Below, in pieces: positions 39,449-49,092 of a stretch of 64,000 bases of DNA. The notes under the pieces were generated by a model. The model worked only from the letters and a program-made list of their open reading frames with translations, was not told the origin of the DNA and did not search any database. This DNA is from Aldersonia sp. NBC_00410. Its GTDB lineage: Bacteria; Actinomycetota; Actinomycetes; Mycobacteriales; Mycobacteriaceae. The stretch is taken from NCBI RefSeq assembly GCF_026342035.1, contig NZ_JAPENM010000002.1, forward strand, positions 637,947 through 701,946, in the 5' to 3' direction. Both the position numbers and the translations under genes were made by a program. The number at the start of each line of letters is the position of its first letter. Position 1 is the first letter of the stretch.

Positions 39449-40018
39449 TCATGGGGCGAGGGCCTGGATCAGCGAATCCTGCATCCAGGTGAGCCAGTGG
39501 TAGACGTCGAGATGCGGTGCCCTGGGGTCGCTCTCGTCGAGGTGATCGGGGGTGTCGGCGTCCACGCCGAGCGTTGCGCCGAGGGCGAGCCGAACATCGT
39601 TCAGCCCGGTCAGCCACGCGTCGGCCTGCTCCGGGGACAGCACCACTTTGCCGCCGCGGTGCGGGACGGTATCGAGGATCACCGAGCCGGCGGCCACCTT
39701 GTCCGCGATGATCTCCGGCTCGTGCAGGCTGCGCAGCGCACCGTTGATATCGGCCCGGTCGGCATCCGGGGTTCCCGGCTCGCTGCGGTGGAAATCGGGC
39801 AGCAGCCGGGACAGCGCCGCGTCCTCGGGCGGTGTGCTGTCGCCGGTTTGCATGCCGGTCAGCTCCGCGAGTTCATCGGTGGGCGCCTGCTTGGTGCGTT
39901 CGTCGAGAAGACCGAGCACCGATTCGACCAGCGATCGCAGCACGTTGGCCTCACGGGCATCGAGCTCGGATCGGAGCGTGACCCCCATCAACGAGTTCTT
40001 CCGGGTCCACGTCCGCAC
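39449..40018 (-). CDS. DUF2017 protein (Rv1332 type)
   Basis: Protein of 189 residues, helical and acidic, without membrane segments. RSELDAREANVLRSLVESVLGLLDER and LSRLLPDFHRS are DUF2017 features, and it lies between clpS and the P1 hydrolase as in mycobacteria. GTG at 40018 gives VRTWTRKNS, the family-like basic start; 22 more upstream codons are open but lie in the gap after clpS. Function unknown; constant linkage with clpS hints at a role near ClpS/ClpP proteolysis, which is inference. Confidence 0.85.
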   Translation of the reverse strand: MRTWTRKNSLMGVTLRSELDAREANVLRSLVESVLGLLDERTKQAPTDELAELTGMQTGDSTPPEDAALSRLLPDFHRSEPGTPDADRADINGALRSLHEPEIIADKVAAGSVILDTVPHRGGKVVLSPEQADAWLTGLNDVRLALGATLGVDADTPDHLDESDPRAPHLDVYHWLTWMQDSLIQALAP

Positions 40019-40115
40019 ATTCGCCCTTACTGTCGATCGATGATTGCCCCGCCGCGACCGGCGCTCGCCGCCACAGTCGCGCACGTGTCATGGCCGGAGT
40101 CGGCGCCGCCCGCCG

Positions 40116-40445
40116 TCAGGAATCTCGCTGCATGGTCGCCCACAGCCCGGCCGCGTGCAGCCTACGGACATCGTGTTCCATCTTGTCCCTGGAGCCCGAC
40201 GACACGACCGCTTTGCCCTCCTGATGCACCTTGAGCATCAGCTCGGTGGCCTTGGCTTTGCTGTACCCGAACAGCTTCTGGAATATGTAGGTCACGTAGT
40301 GCATGAGGTTCACCGGGTCGTCCCAGACGACGGTCACCCACGGGCGATCCTCCGCCTCGAGGGTGTCGGTGACCTCCACCGATTCGGGCGTGGCCTGCGG
40401 TGCCGCCAGGCGCGGCATCAGATCGGGCGCGGAAGACCAGGCCAT
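40116..40445 (-). CDS. clpS: ATP-dependent Clp protease adaptor ClpS
   Basis: Adaptor of 109 residues that hands N-end-rule substrates to ClpC/ClpA-Clp[47 protein letters not shown] is the ClpS fold; DDPVN and the Met after it line the N-degron pocket. The N-terminal 35 residues are flexible. ATG at 40445; an in-frame Met at residue 10 is an alternative. It is divergent from pncB across 62 bases. Confidence 0.96.
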   Translation of the reverse strand: MAWSSAPDLMPRLAAPQATPESVEVTDTLEAEDRPWVTVVWDDPVNLMHYVTYIFQKLFGYSKAKATELMLKVHQEGKAVVSSGSRDKMEHDVRRLHAAGLWATMQRDS

Positions 40446-40507
40446 ATATCCAGAGTACGACGTGCTCGGTGAACCACAACACCCGGCGTTGCTCGTAGGG
40501 TGGAGCG

Positions 40508-41860
40508 GTGTCGAGCCCCGTGAGCACCGCGCTGCTCACCGACCAGTACGAACTGACGATGCTCGCCGCCGCCCTCGCCGACGGCACGGCGCAGCGCCTG
40601 TGCACCTTCGAAGTGTTCGCCCGCCGACTTCCCGACGGGCGCCGCTACGGCGTGGTTGCCGGCACCGGACGGTTGCTCGATGCGTTGTCCCGGTTCCGGT
40701 TCGGCGATGCCGAACTCGCGATCGTGGCACCGCTGCTCAATCAGCAGACCGTCGACTGGCTGCGCGACTACCGCTTCTCGGGGGATATCGACGGCTACCG
40801 CGAGGGCGAACTGTATTTCCCCGGTTCGCCCATTCTGTCGGTGCGCGGCACCTTCGCCGAATGCGTGCTGCTGGAAACGCTCGTGCTGTCGGTCCTCAAT
40901 CACGACTCCGCCATCGCGTCGGCGGCCGCGCGCATGGTCGCCGCCGCCGACGGACGGCCGTTGATCGAGATGGGCACCCGTCGCACGCACGAACTCGCCG
41001 CCCCGGCCTGCTCGCGTGCGGCCTACCTCGCCGGTTTCGCGACCACCTCGAATCTCGCCGCTGCGCGCGAGTTCGGCATTCCGAGCGCAGGCACCAGTGC
41101 GCACGCCTACACGCTGGTGCACACCGATCGTGACGGCCGGCCGGACGAGGCATCGGCGTTCCGCGGGCAGCTCGACGTGCTCGGCATCGGAACCACTCTG
41201 CTGGTGGACACCTACGACATCACCGCCGGCGTCGAGAACGCGATTGCGGTCGCCGGCACCGAACTCGGCGCGGTGCGGATCGATTCGGGCGATCTCGGTG
41301 TGCTGGCCCGGCAGGTCCGCGGCCAGCTCGACGAGCTCGGCGCGCCCCAGACCAAAATCGTGCTGTCCGGCGACCTCGACGAGTACGCGATCGCGGCGCT
41401 GCGCGCCGAGCCCGTCGACGCCTACGGGGTCGGCACGTCGGTGGTCACCGGCTCGGGGGCGCCCACGGCCGGCATGGTCTACAAGCTCGTCGAGGTCGAT
41501 GGCATGCCGGTGGCCAAGCGCAGCAGCCACAAGGAGTCCCGCGGCGGCGCGAAGCGCGCCCTGCGGCGCTACCGCGGCTCGGGGACGATGACCGAGGAGG
41601 TCGTCTACCCCGCCGACGCCGCGCCGCCCGCGGGTGAGCCGGGCACGCACGCACGCGAACTCGGCATTCCGCTGGTACGGGCGGGCGCCGCGGTGCCGGA
41701 AGTGCCGGGCCTGGCTCAGGCCCGCGAACTCGTCGCGGCGGGGCACGCAACGCTCCCGTGGGAAGGTCTGAAGCTGTCGCACGGTGAGCCCGCGATCCCG
41801 ACCACATTCGTCGACCCCGCCGCGGTGCGGTTGGCAGGCACCCGCCCGACAACCCAGTAA
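40508..41860 (+). CDS. pncB: Nicotinate phosphoribosyltransferase
   Basis: Enzyme of 450 residues that makes nicotinate mononucleotide from nicotinate and PRPP in the NAD salvage pathway. [16 protein letters not shown] is the N-terminal signature; [41 protein letters not shown] and [15 protein letters not shown] line the phosphoribose and nicotinate sites; [15 protein letters not shown] and [13 protein letters not shown] follow. GTG at 40508 is the first start. dinG follows after 9 bases on the same strand, the order known from mycobacteria. Confidence 0.96.
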   Translation: MSSPVSTALLTDQYELTMLAAALADGTAQRLCTFEVFARRLPDGRRYGVVAGTGRLLDALSRFRFGDAELAIVAPLLNQQTVDWLRDYRFSGDIDGYREGELYFPGSPILSVRGTFAECVLLETLVLSVLNHDSAIASAAARMVAAADGRPLIEMGTRRTHELAAPACSRAAYLAGFATTSNLAAAREFGIPSAGTSAHAYTLVHTDRDGRPDEASAFRGQLDVLGIGTTLLVDTYDITAGVENAIAVAGTELGAVRIDSGDLGVLARQVRGQLDELGAPQTKIVLSGDLDEYAIAALRAEPVDAYGVGTSVVTGSGAPTAGMVYKLVEVDGMPVAKRSSHKESRGGAKRALRRYRGSGTMTEEVVYPADAAPPAGEPGTHARELGIPLVRAGAAVPEVPGLAQARELVAAGHATLPWEGLKLSHGEPAIPTTFVDPAAVRLAGTRPTTQ

Positions 41861-41869
41861 CCTGCTCGG

Positions 41870-43954
41870 GTGTCTTCCGTCGTTCCGAACTCGGAGCTGC
41901 CGCCCGTGCGCGATCTCCTCGCGCACGCGGTCGAGGCACTCGGTGGGGTGGAGCGCACCGGCCAGCTCACCATGGCCGCCGCGGTGGAGCACGCGATCGA
42001 CACCGGTGAGCATCTCGCCGTCCAGGCCGGCACCGGAACCGGCAAGTCGCTGGCCTACCTCGTGCCCGCCATCCGGCACGCGGTCCGCACCGGCCGGACC
42101 GTGGTCGTGTCGACCGCGACCATTGCGCTGCAGCGCCAGCTCGTCGAACGCGACCTGCCGCGCCTGGCCGATGCGCTCGAGCCGGTGCTCGGCCGCGCGC
42201 CGAAGTTCGCGATCCTCAAGGGCCGCAACAACTATCTGTGCTTGAACAAGCTGCACGGAACGGTGCCCGAGGACCCCGCGGAGCCCGAATTGTTCGATGC
42301 GTTCGCCGTCTCCCGGCTCGGCCGCGAGGTGCAACGCCTGCACGCCTGGGCCGAGAACACCGCGACCGGCGACCGTGACGAGGTGGTGCCCGGTGTCGGC
42401 GACCGCGCCTGGCGGCAGCTGAGTGTGTCGGCTCGCGAGTGCCTGGGCCGCACGCGTTGCCAGCACGGCGAGGAATGCTTCGCCGAGCTGGCCCGCTCGC
42501 GCTCCGGCGCAGCCGATGTCGTCGTCACCAACCACGCGCTGCTGGCGATCGACGCCATCACCGGTATCTCGGTGCTCCCGGAGCACGATGTGGTGATCGT
42601 GGACGAGGCGCACGACCTCGTCGACCGGGTGACCGGGGTGGCAACTGCGGAGTTGTCCGCCGCCGCGGTCAGCGCTGCCGCACGCCGCTGCGTCAAGCTC
42701 GTCGAGGAGACCGAGGTCGACCGGCTCGAGGGCGCCGCGGAGGCCTGGGACGACCTGATCGGCGAGCTGCGCCTCGGGCGATGGGAACGCCTGCCTGCGG
42801 GCGCGGATCAGGTGCTCGCACTCATTCGGGACGCGGCGTGGACGGTGCGCAGTGCGATCTCGCCGAACCGCCCCGGCGGGGCAGGCGCGGATCCCGCAGC
42901 CGCGGCCGCTCGCTCGGCCGCGGTGGCCGCCGTGGACGAGGTGCACGACAACGCGGTTCGCGCGCTCACCGTCTTCGAAGAGCCCGACCCGGCCAAGCAG
43001 CGCGACGTGGTGTGGCTGGCGGAGTCCGGCCCCGCGCAGCGGTCGTCGCCGCGCCGGGTGCTGCGCATGGCACCGCTGTCGGTGGGCGGGCTGCTGCGCG
43101 CGCGGCTGTTCGATACTGCCACCGTGGTGCTCACCTCGGCGACCCTGCAACTCGGTGGATCGTTCGACGGGCTCGCGGCGAATTGGGGTCTGCCGGTACA
43201 ACAGTCGGCGGCTCGCGGACTGGCCGCGATGGCGAACGGCGCCGAGCCGCCCGCCGACGAATCCCATTTCGCCTGGACCGGACTCGACGTGGGTTCGCCG
43301 TTCGACCATGCCCGCTCCGGAATCCTCTACGTTGCCCGGCATCTGCCGGCACCCGGACGCGACGGCCTCGCCGCCGAGTACCTCGACGAAATCGAGCGAC
43401 TCGTCGAAGCGGCAGGCGGCCGTACCCTGGGGCTGTTCTCCTCGATGCGTGCGGCGAAGGCGGCCGCCGAGGCGATGCGCGAGCGACTCGACACGCCGGT
43501 GCTGTGTCAGGGCGAGGACGCCACCGGCGCTCTGGTCGCGAAATTCGCTGCGGATGAAGGGGTTTCGCTGTTCGGCACACTGTCGCTGTGGCAGGGCGTC
43601 GATGTGCCCGGCCCGTCGCTGAGTCTGGTGATCCTGGACCGTATCCCGTTCCCGCGCCCCGACGATCCACTGCTCATCGCGCGGCAGCGCGCGGTCGAAT
43701 CCCGTGGCGGCAATGGTTTCATGGCGGTCGCCGCGAATCATGCGGCGCTGCTACTCGCACAGGGCACCGGCCGGCTCCTGCGCTCGGTCGACGATCGTGG
43801 CGTGGTGGCAATACTGGATTCACGGTTCGCGACCGCGCGGTATGGCGGCTACCTGCGCGCCTCGCTGCCGCCGTACTGGACCACGTCCGATCCGACGGTG
43901 GTGACCGCGGCACTGCGCCGGTTGCACGGCGAAACCGATTCGGCCACTGACTGA
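41870..43954 (+). CDS. dinG: DinG/XPD-family ATP-dependent DNA helicase
   Basis: Iron-sulfur superfamily 2 helicase of 694 residues. Walker A is AGTGTGKS (residues 53-60), followed by VVVSTATIALQRQLVERDLP and the DEAH box in IVDEAHDLVDRV (about residue 245). Between them, cysteines in NYLCLNKL and CLGRTRCQHGEEC form the Fe-S cluster site. The second motor domain has LGLFSSMRAAKAAAEAM, LWQGVDVPGPSLSLVILDRIPF and QGTGRLLRS. It unwinds forked DNA, D-loops or R-loops in repair. GTG start. A hairpin follows its stop. Confidence 0.94.
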   Translation: MSSVVPNSELPPVRDLLAHAVEALGGVERTGQLTMAAAVEHAIDTGEHLAVQAGTGTGKSLAYLVPAIRHAVRTGRTVVVSTATIALQRQLVERDLPRLADALEPVLGRAPKFAILKGRNNYLCLNKLHGTVPEDPAEPELFDAFAVSRLGREVQRLHAWAENTATGDRDEVVPGVGDRAWRQLSVSARECLGRTRCQHGEECFAELARSRSGAADVVVTNHALLAIDAITGISVLPEHDVVIVDEAHDLVDRVTGVATAELSAAAVSAAARRCVKLVEETEVDRLEGAAEAWDDLIGELRLGRWERLPAGADQVLALIRDAAWTVRSAISPNRPGGAGADPAAAAARSAAVAAVDEVHDNAVRALTVFEEPDPAKQRDVVWLAESGPAQRSSPRRVLRMAPLSVGGLLRARLFDTATVVLTSATLQLGGSFDGLAANWGLPVQQSAARGLAAMANGAEPPADESHFAWTGLDVGSPFDHARSGILYVARHLPAPGRDGLAAEYLDEIERLVEAAGGRTLGLFSSMRAAKAAAEAMRERLDTPVLCQGEDATGALVAKFAADEGVSLFGTLSLWQGVDVPGPSLSLVILDRIPFPRPDDPLLIARQRAVESRGGNGFMAVAANHAALLLAQGTGRLLRSVDDRGVVAILDSRFATARYGGYLRASLPPYWTTSDPTVVTAALRRLHGETDSATD

Positions 43955-43993
43955 TTCGCATAGTTGCGGCAAAGACATATGACTCGACCTGTG

Positions 43994-44047
43994 CCGACGT
44001 GTCGCGCACCCGCGAACGGAAGTGGGCGACACGTCGGAGCAGGATTT
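43994..44047. terminator. Long-loop 12-base inverted repeat after dinG
   Basis: CCGACGTGTCGC (43994-44005) and GCGACACGTCGG (44036-44047) are perfect reverse complements with a 30-base loop. There is no T-run on either side. It lies between convergent dinG and the small ORF at 44100, so a terminator is the likeliest reading; an operator or processing site is possible. Confidence 0.5.
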
Positions 44048-44099
44048 ACCGCTCCGAACTCGGCGGAGCGATCAGGGGTTGGAAATCAGAGGTCGGATG

Positions 44100-44210
44100 T
44101 TACGACGACCCGAGGAGGCCGGACAGCGCATCGACGCCGTTTCCGATCACGGCAATGGCCTGGAGAATCGAGATGGCGGTATTGAGGTCGGCGGACAGTT
44201 CGCTGGACAA
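44100..44210 (-). CDS. 36-residue amphipathic micro-protein (TTG start), possible porin-like or membrane-active peptide
   Basis: TTG at 44210 is preceded at 7 bases by AGAAGGGA (44218-44225), a strong ribosome-binding sequence. The product begins SSELSADLNTAISILQ, continues with a hydrophobic run [17 protein letters not shown] and ends in Ser-Ser, then TAA. It has no Cys, Lys or Arg, one hydrophobic/amphipathic helix and several Ser. In size and composition it recalls PorA/PorH channel peptides of Corynebacteriales outer membranes, or a small membrane toxin; no sequence family is recognised. An ATG at 44249 would add 13 residues but overlaps the likely -10. It lies 90 bases downstream of glgP. 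Confidence 0.5.
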   Translation of the reverse strand: MSSELSADLNTAISILQAIAVIGNGVDALSGLLGSS

Positions 44211-44247
44211 GTGGGGTTCCCTTCTTTTACACGGCAAAACGCTGCTC

Positions 44248-44254
44248 ATTATTA
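44248..44254 (-). promoter_or_regulatory. Candidate -10 element of the micro-ORF
   Basis: On the minus strand TAATAAT lies 37 bases before the TTG start at 44210, in an AT-rich patch (44220-44285) unlike the coding DNA around it. A short inverted repeat TGGAC-GCGT-GTCCA (44265-44278) is just upstream, about where a -35 or an operator would be. This suggests the micro-ORF has its own transcript, separate from glgP. Confidence 0.4.
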
Positions 44255-44300
44255 CGGGAATTTTGGACGCGTGTCCAGATAAATCTTCGGTGCCGCAGAG

Positions 44301-46883
44301 CTACGGCAGGCTGACCAGTCCCAGCTCTGCCGGCGACGCCAGCCATTGGCTGCGTGGCAGCACCCGAACGGTGTAGCCCACGGCTCCCGACAGCGGTACC
44401 GGCGTCTCCACCGAGAACACCTCGCCGCCCGGTTCGGACCCCTCGTGGCTCATCGGCACCGTCGTCACCTCGGACAGATCGTCGCTCGGCGAGACCCGGC
44501 CCAGCACGGCCTGCACCTCGACATCGTCCGGGCTCAGGCCGGCCAGCTGTACGTGCGCCCGCAACGACAATTTGTTGTCGATCTCCGGCGTGTCCGGCAG
44601 GCCGGAGCTGTCCACGTTGGCGACCTTCACGTTCGGCCAGGCCGTCTCCACCTTCCGGCGGTAGTCGGCCACCGCGCGCGCACCGGCGAAATCGTCGGCC
44701 AGCGCCTTGCGACACGACGCGGCGGCGGGCGTGTAGTACTGCATCGCGTAGTCGTGCACCATCCGCGACGCCAGCACCTTCGGTCCGAGACTCTGCAGCG
44801 TGTGCCGGACCATCTCGACCCAGCGCGTGGGTACCCCGTCCGAGCCGCGGTCGTAGAAGCGCGGCACCACGGACCGCTCGATCAGCTCGTAGAGCGCACC
44901 GGCCTCCAGATCGTCGCGCCGCTGCTCGTCTACGACACCGTCCGCCGTGGGGATCGCCCAACCGTTCTCGCCGTCGTACATCTCGTCCCACCAGCCGTCG
45001 CGGATGGACAGGTTGAGACCGCCGTTGAGCGCCGACTTCATCCCCGACGTGCCGCACGCCTCGAGCGGGCGCAGCGGGTTGTTCAGCCACACGTCGCAAC
45101 CCCAGTAGAGGTAGCGCGCCATCGACATGTCGTAGTCGGGCAGGAACGCGATTCGGTGCCGCACCTGTGCCTGATCCGCGAACCGGACGACCTGCTGGAT
45201 CAGTGCCTTGCCGCCATCGTCGGCGGGATGGCTCTTGCCCGCCACCACGAGTTGCACCGGCCGATCCGGGTTGAGCAGTGCGGCGCGCAGCCGCTCCGGA
45301 TCACGCAGCATCAGCGTCAACCGCTTGTAGGTCGGCACCCGGCGCGCGAATCCGATGGTGAGCACGTCCGGATCGAAAACGTTTGCCACCCAGCCCAGTT
45401 CCGCTTCGGCCGCGCCACGCTCCAGCCACGACGCGTGCACGCGCCGGCGGACCTCCTCGACCAACCGGCCGCGCAGCAGGTTACGAAGCCCCCAGATCTC
45501 GGCGGGGTCGACCTCCTGCAGACGCTCCCAACCGCGGGCCTCCTCGACCAACTCGGGGCCGACGAGTTCACGGGCCTTCTCGAACCACTCACGCGCGGCC
45601 CAGGTCGGAGCGTGCACACCGTTGGTCACCGAGCCGATGGGCACCTCGGCCGAATCGAAACCGGACCAGAGCGCGGCGAACATCTCCCGGCTCACCGCGC
45701 CGTGCAGTTTGGACACGCCGTTGGCCCGCTGGCCGAGCCGCAGGCCCATGTGCGCCATGTTGAATACGCCCGGGTCCCCCTCGCGTCCGAGCGCAACGAT
45801 CCGATCGACAGTGAGCCCGGGCAGCATCGCCGAGGCGTTCTCCCCGTTCGCACCGCCGAAGTACCGCCGGACGAGATCGGCCGGGAACCGGTCGATACCG
45901 GCGGGCACCGGGGTGTGCGTGGTGAACACCGTGCTGGCCCGGACGGCCGCGAGTGCGCTGTCGTAGTCGAGACCGGGATCGGAGATGAACTCCCTGATCC
46001 GCTCGGCACCGAGAAAGCCGGCATGTCCCTCGTTCATATGGAACACGTCGGGGTCGGGACGTCCGGTCGCGTGCGTGTAAGCACGCAACGCCCGAACACC
46101 ACCGATTCCGGCGAGGATCTCCTGCTTGATGCGGTGATCCTGATCGCCGCCATAGAGCCGGTCCGTCACGCCGCGCATCTCCGGATCGTTCTCCGGGATG
46201 TCGGAATCGAGCAGGAGCAGCGGAACGCGGCCCACCTGCGCGATCCACACCCTTGCCCGCAGCACCCGTCCGCCCGGCATCGCCACGTGGATCAGCACCG
46301 GTGCGCCGTTGCCCGGGTCGGTGAACAGGCTCAGCGGCAGACCCTGCGGGTCGACGGACGGATAGCGTTCGGCCTGCCAACCGTCGGCGGTGAGCGACTG
46401 GCGGAAGTAGCCGGATCGGTAGAGCAGCCCGACCCCGATCAGCGGCAGGCCGAGATCCGAGGCGGCCTTCAGGTGGTCGCCTGCGAGAATGCCGAGCCCG
46501 CCGGAATAGTTCGGCAGCACCTCGGTGACGCCGAATTCCATTGAGAAGTAACCGATTCCATTCGGCAGTTCGGCGCCGTACCCGGCCTGCCGCTGGAACC
46601 AGTGCGGCCGTTCGAGGTACTCGCGAAGTTCCGCATCGAGTGCGTCGAGCCGCGCGCGGAAGCCGGCGTCCTCGGCCAGTGCATCGAGTCGCGCCGGCGA
46701 AATCTCACCGAGCAGTTGGACCGGATCCCGGCCCACCTCGACCCACAGTTGCTCATCGAGCGAGGCAAACAGGTCCTGGGTTGGTGGGTGCCAGGACCAG
46801 CGGAGGTTGGTGGACAGCGTGCCCAGCGCGCTCAGTCGGTCGGGGAGGTGGGCACGAACGTTGAATCGACGCAACGCCTTCAC
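44301..46883 (-). CDS. glgP: Alpha-glucan (maltodextrin) phosphorylase
   Basis: GT35 phosphorylase of 860 residues that releases glucose-1-phosphate from alpha-1,4-glucan. [18 protein letters not shown] opens the domain of actinobacterial Glg[37 protein letters not shown] and [16 protein letters not shown] are substrate regions; [20 protein letters not shown] carries the PLP Lys. GTG at 46883 ([16 protein letters not shown]) matches the mycobacterial start; 16 more upstream codons are open. It is divergent from glgE across 211 bases, so synthesis and breakdown genes share a promoter region. Confidence 0.95.
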   Translation of the reverse strand: MKALRRFNVRAHLPDRLSALGTLSTNLRWSWHPPTQDLFASLDEQLWVEVGRDPVQLLGEISPARLDALAEDAGFRARLDALDAELREYLERPHWFQRQAGYGAELPNGIGYFSMEFGVTEVLPNYSGGLGILAGDHLKAASDLGLPLIGVGLLYRSGYFRQSLTADGWQAERYPSVDPQGLPLSLFTDPGNGAPVLIHVAMPGGRVLRARVWIAQVGRVPLLLLDSDIPENDPEMRGVTDRLYGGDQDHRIKQEILAGIGGVRALRAYTHATGRPDPDVFHMNEGHAGFLGAERIREFISDPGLDYDSALAAVRASTVFTTHTPVPAGIDRFPADLVRRYFGGANGENASAMLPGLTVDRIVALGREGDPGVFNMAHMGLRLGQRANGVSKLHGAVSREMFAALWSGFDSAEVPIGSVTNGVHAPTWAAREWFEKARELVGPELVEEARGWERLQEVDPAEIWGLRNLLRGRLVEEVRRRVHASWLERGAAEAELGWVANVFDPDVLTIGFARRVPTYKRLTLMLRDPERLRAALLNPDRPVQLVVAGKSHPADDGGKALIQQVVRFADQAQVRHRIAFLPDYDMSMARYLYWGCDVWLNNPLRPLEACGTSGMKSALNGGLNLSIRDGWWDEMYDGENGWAIPTADGVVDEQRRDDLEAGALYELIERSVVPRFYDRGSDGVPTRWVEMVRHTLQSLGPKVLASRMVHDYAMQYYTPAAASCRKALADDFAGARAVADYRRKVETAWPNVKVANVDSSGLPDTPEIDNKLSLRAHVQLAGLSPDDVEVQAVLGRVSPSDDLSEVTTVPMSHEGSEPGGEVFSVETPVPLSGAVGYTVRVLPRSQWLASPAELGLVSLP

Positions 46884-47094
46884 GCCGGGAACACTACCGA
46901 CTTGGACACGATTCGACATGCCGTGCAGCAAAACGGTGTTTACCGATGCACGCGATGTGGAAACGTCGAACGAACGGGCGAACGCAGGGCGCCTCGATTA
47001 CGGTTGGCGACGCAGCCGCTGTCGGGTTCACCGCTCCCCCGGAGCGGATGGCCCGCCGCGAGGACGAACTGCCCACACGGAACGGAGTCATCGC

Positions 47095-49092
47095 ATGCCG
47101 GGCCGCATTGCCATCGACGACACCACCCCCGACATCAGCGGCGGCAGGCCGGCGAAAGCCGTCGTCGGTGAGGTCTTCCCGGTGCGCACCGTGGTCTGGC
47201 GCGAGGGCCACGACGCGGTCGCCGCCACCCTGATGGTGCGCGATCCGAGCACGAACAAGATCGAGCGCATCCGCATGACGCCGGCGGTCGAGCCGAACGT
47301 CTACAACGGCGCCTTCTCGCCGACCTCGGAAGGGGCGTGGACGTACCGGATCGAGGGCTGGGGCGATCCGATCGCCACCTGGCGCGCCCATGTGGAAGCC
47401 AAGCTCGCGGTCGGGCAGAGCCCGGAGGAACTGGCCAACGACCTCGAGACCGGCGCCCGACTCTTCGAGCGGGCCGCCAAGAAGCTCACCCGCGACGAGC
47501 AACGCCGGCTGGCCGCGGTGGTCACCGCGTTGCGCAGCGACGCGCAGCTGTCCGCACGCGTCGCACCGGCCTTCTCCGCGGAAGTCACCGCGCTCCTGCA
47601 CATGTATCCGCTGCGCGAGCTCGTCACCCGCAGCAGGCTCTACACCGTGGAGGTGTCGCGGCGGCGGGCGCTGTTCGGCTCCTGGTACGAGCTGTTCCCG
47701 CGCTCCACCGGCGGCTGGGACGAGCACGGGGTCCCCGTGCACGGCACCTTCACCACGGCCGCCGCCGAACTGCCCCGGATCGCGGCGATGGGCTTCGACG
47801 TGGTCTACCTCCCGCCGATCCATCCGATCGGCAAGATCAACCGCAAGGGCCGCAACAACACCCTCGACCCGGGCCCCGACGACGTGGGCTCCCCCTGGGC
47901 GATCGGCTCGGAGGAGGGCGGGCACGACGCGATCCATCCGCAACTCGGTAGCGAGCTCGATTTCAAAGACTTCGTCGCCAAAGCAGGCTCACTCGGGCTC
48001 GAAGTCGCGCTCGATCTTGCGCTGCAGTGCGCGCCGGACCATCCCTGGGCAAAGGACCATCCCGAGTGGTTCACCGTCCTGCCCGACGGCACGATCGCCT
48101 ATGCGGAGAACCCGCCGAAGAAGTACCAGGACATCTATCCGGTCAATTTCGACCTCGACCCGAACGGCATCTACCAGGAAGTGCTGCGCGTGGTGCGGCA
48201 CTGGACGGGGCTCGGCGTCCGAATATTCCGCGTGGACAATCCGCACACCAAGCCGCCGGACTTCTGGGAGTGGCTGATTCGCGAGGTGCACAGAACCGAA
48301 CCGGATGTGCTGTTCCTCGCCGAGGCGTTCACCGTGCCCGCCCGCCTCTACGGTCTGGCGCGCCGCGGATTCACCCAGAGCTACACGTATTTCACCTGGC
48401 GCGTCGCCAAGTGGGAGCTGACCGAGTTCGGGACCGAGATCGCGGCGAAGGCGGACGAGTCGCGGCCGAACCTGTTCACCAACACCCCGGACATCCTGCA
48501 CGAGAGCCTGCAGCACGGCGGTCCCGGCATGTTCGCGATCCGGGCCACACTCGCGGCGACGTTGTCGCCCACGTGGGGGGTGTATTCGGGCTTCGAGCTC
48601 TACGAGCACGTCGCGGTGCGACCGGGCAGCGAGGAGTATCTCGACTCGGAGAAGTACGAGCTGCGCCCACGCCGCTTCGCCGAGGCGCTCGCGCACGGCG
48701 CGTCGCTCGAGCCGTGGATCACCAGGCTCAACGAGATTCGGCGCGCCCACCCGGCGCTGCAGCAATTGCGCATGATCGCGTTCCACCATGTCGACAACGA
48801 CGCGATCATCGCCTATTCCAAGATCGACCCGAGCACCGGCGACGCCGTGCTCGTGGTGATGAATCTGAACCCCTATGCCGCGGAGGAAAGCACGGTCTGG
48901 CTCGACATGCCCGCGATCGGCCGCGACTGGAACGAACGCATCGACGTGCGTGACGAGGTCAGCGGGGAGACCTACCACTGGGGTCAGGCCAACTTCGTCA
49001 AGCTGGAGCCCTGGCGCGCCGTCGCCCACATCCTGGTGTTGCCGCACGTCTCGCAGGCGGCGCGCCTCGAACTCGCCTACCGGTCGGAGTGA
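47095..49092 (+). CDS. glgE: Alpha-1,4-glucan:maltose-1-phosphate maltosyltransferase
   Basis: GH13 subfamily 3 enzyme of 665 residues that extends alpha-1,4-glucan with maltose-1-phosphate. The N-terminal domain is followed by the TIM barrel: [60 protein letters not shown] (Asp nucleophile) and [10 protein letters not shown] (Glu acid/base). ATG at 47095 has CGGAGT upstream; a CCGCTCC/GGAGCGG hairpin lies about 60 bases before it. It overlaps glgB by four bases (GTGA). In mycobacteria the GlgE product is cytosolic glucan and loss causes toxic maltose-1-phosphate build-up. Confidence 0.96.
   Translation: MPGRIAIDDTTPDISGGRPAKAVVGEVFPVRTVVWREGHDAVAATLMVRDPSTNKIERIRMTPAVEPNVYNGAFSPTSEGAWTYRIEGWGDPIATWRAHVEAKLAVGQSPEELANDLETGARLFERAAKKLTRDEQRRLAAVVTALRSDAQLSARVAPAFSAEVTALLHMYPLRELVTRSRLYTVEVSRRRALFGSWYELFPRSTGGWDEHGVPVHGTFTTAAAELPRIAAMGFDVVYLPPIHPIGKINRKGRNNTLDPGPDDVGSPWAIGSEEGGHDAIHPQLGSELDFKDFVAKAGSLGLEVALDLALQCAPDHPWAKDHPEWFTVLPDGTIAYAENPPKKYQDIYPVNFDLDPNGIYQEVLRVVRHWTGLGVRIFRVDNPHTKPPDFWEWLIREVHRTEPDVLFLAEAFTVPARLYGLARRGFTQSYTYFTWRVAKWELTEFGTEIAAKADESRPNLFTNTPDILHESLQHGGPGMFAIRATLAATLSPTWGVYSGFELYEHVAVRPGSEEYLDSEKYELRPRRFAEALAHGASLEPWITRLNEIRRAHPALQQLRMIAFHHVDNDAIIAYSKIDPSTGDAVLVVMNLNPYAAEESTVWLDMPAIGRDWNERIDVRDEVSGETYHWGQANFVKLEPWRAVAHILVLPHVSQAARLELAYRSE

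Noticed and set aside
40418..43741. A minus-strand frame of 1107 codons over pncB and dinG, and similar long antisense frames elsewhere (for example 1347-2981, 3026-4765, 10361-11686)
   Set aside because: Both strands' conserved proteins show the plus-strand genes are real; the antisense products have low-complexity Arg/Ala/Gly composition.
44211..44249. ATG at 44249 as start of the micro-ORF (49 residues)
   Set aside because: It overlaps the likely -10 element and lacks a ribosome-binding site, while the TTG at 44210 has a strong one at 7 bases.
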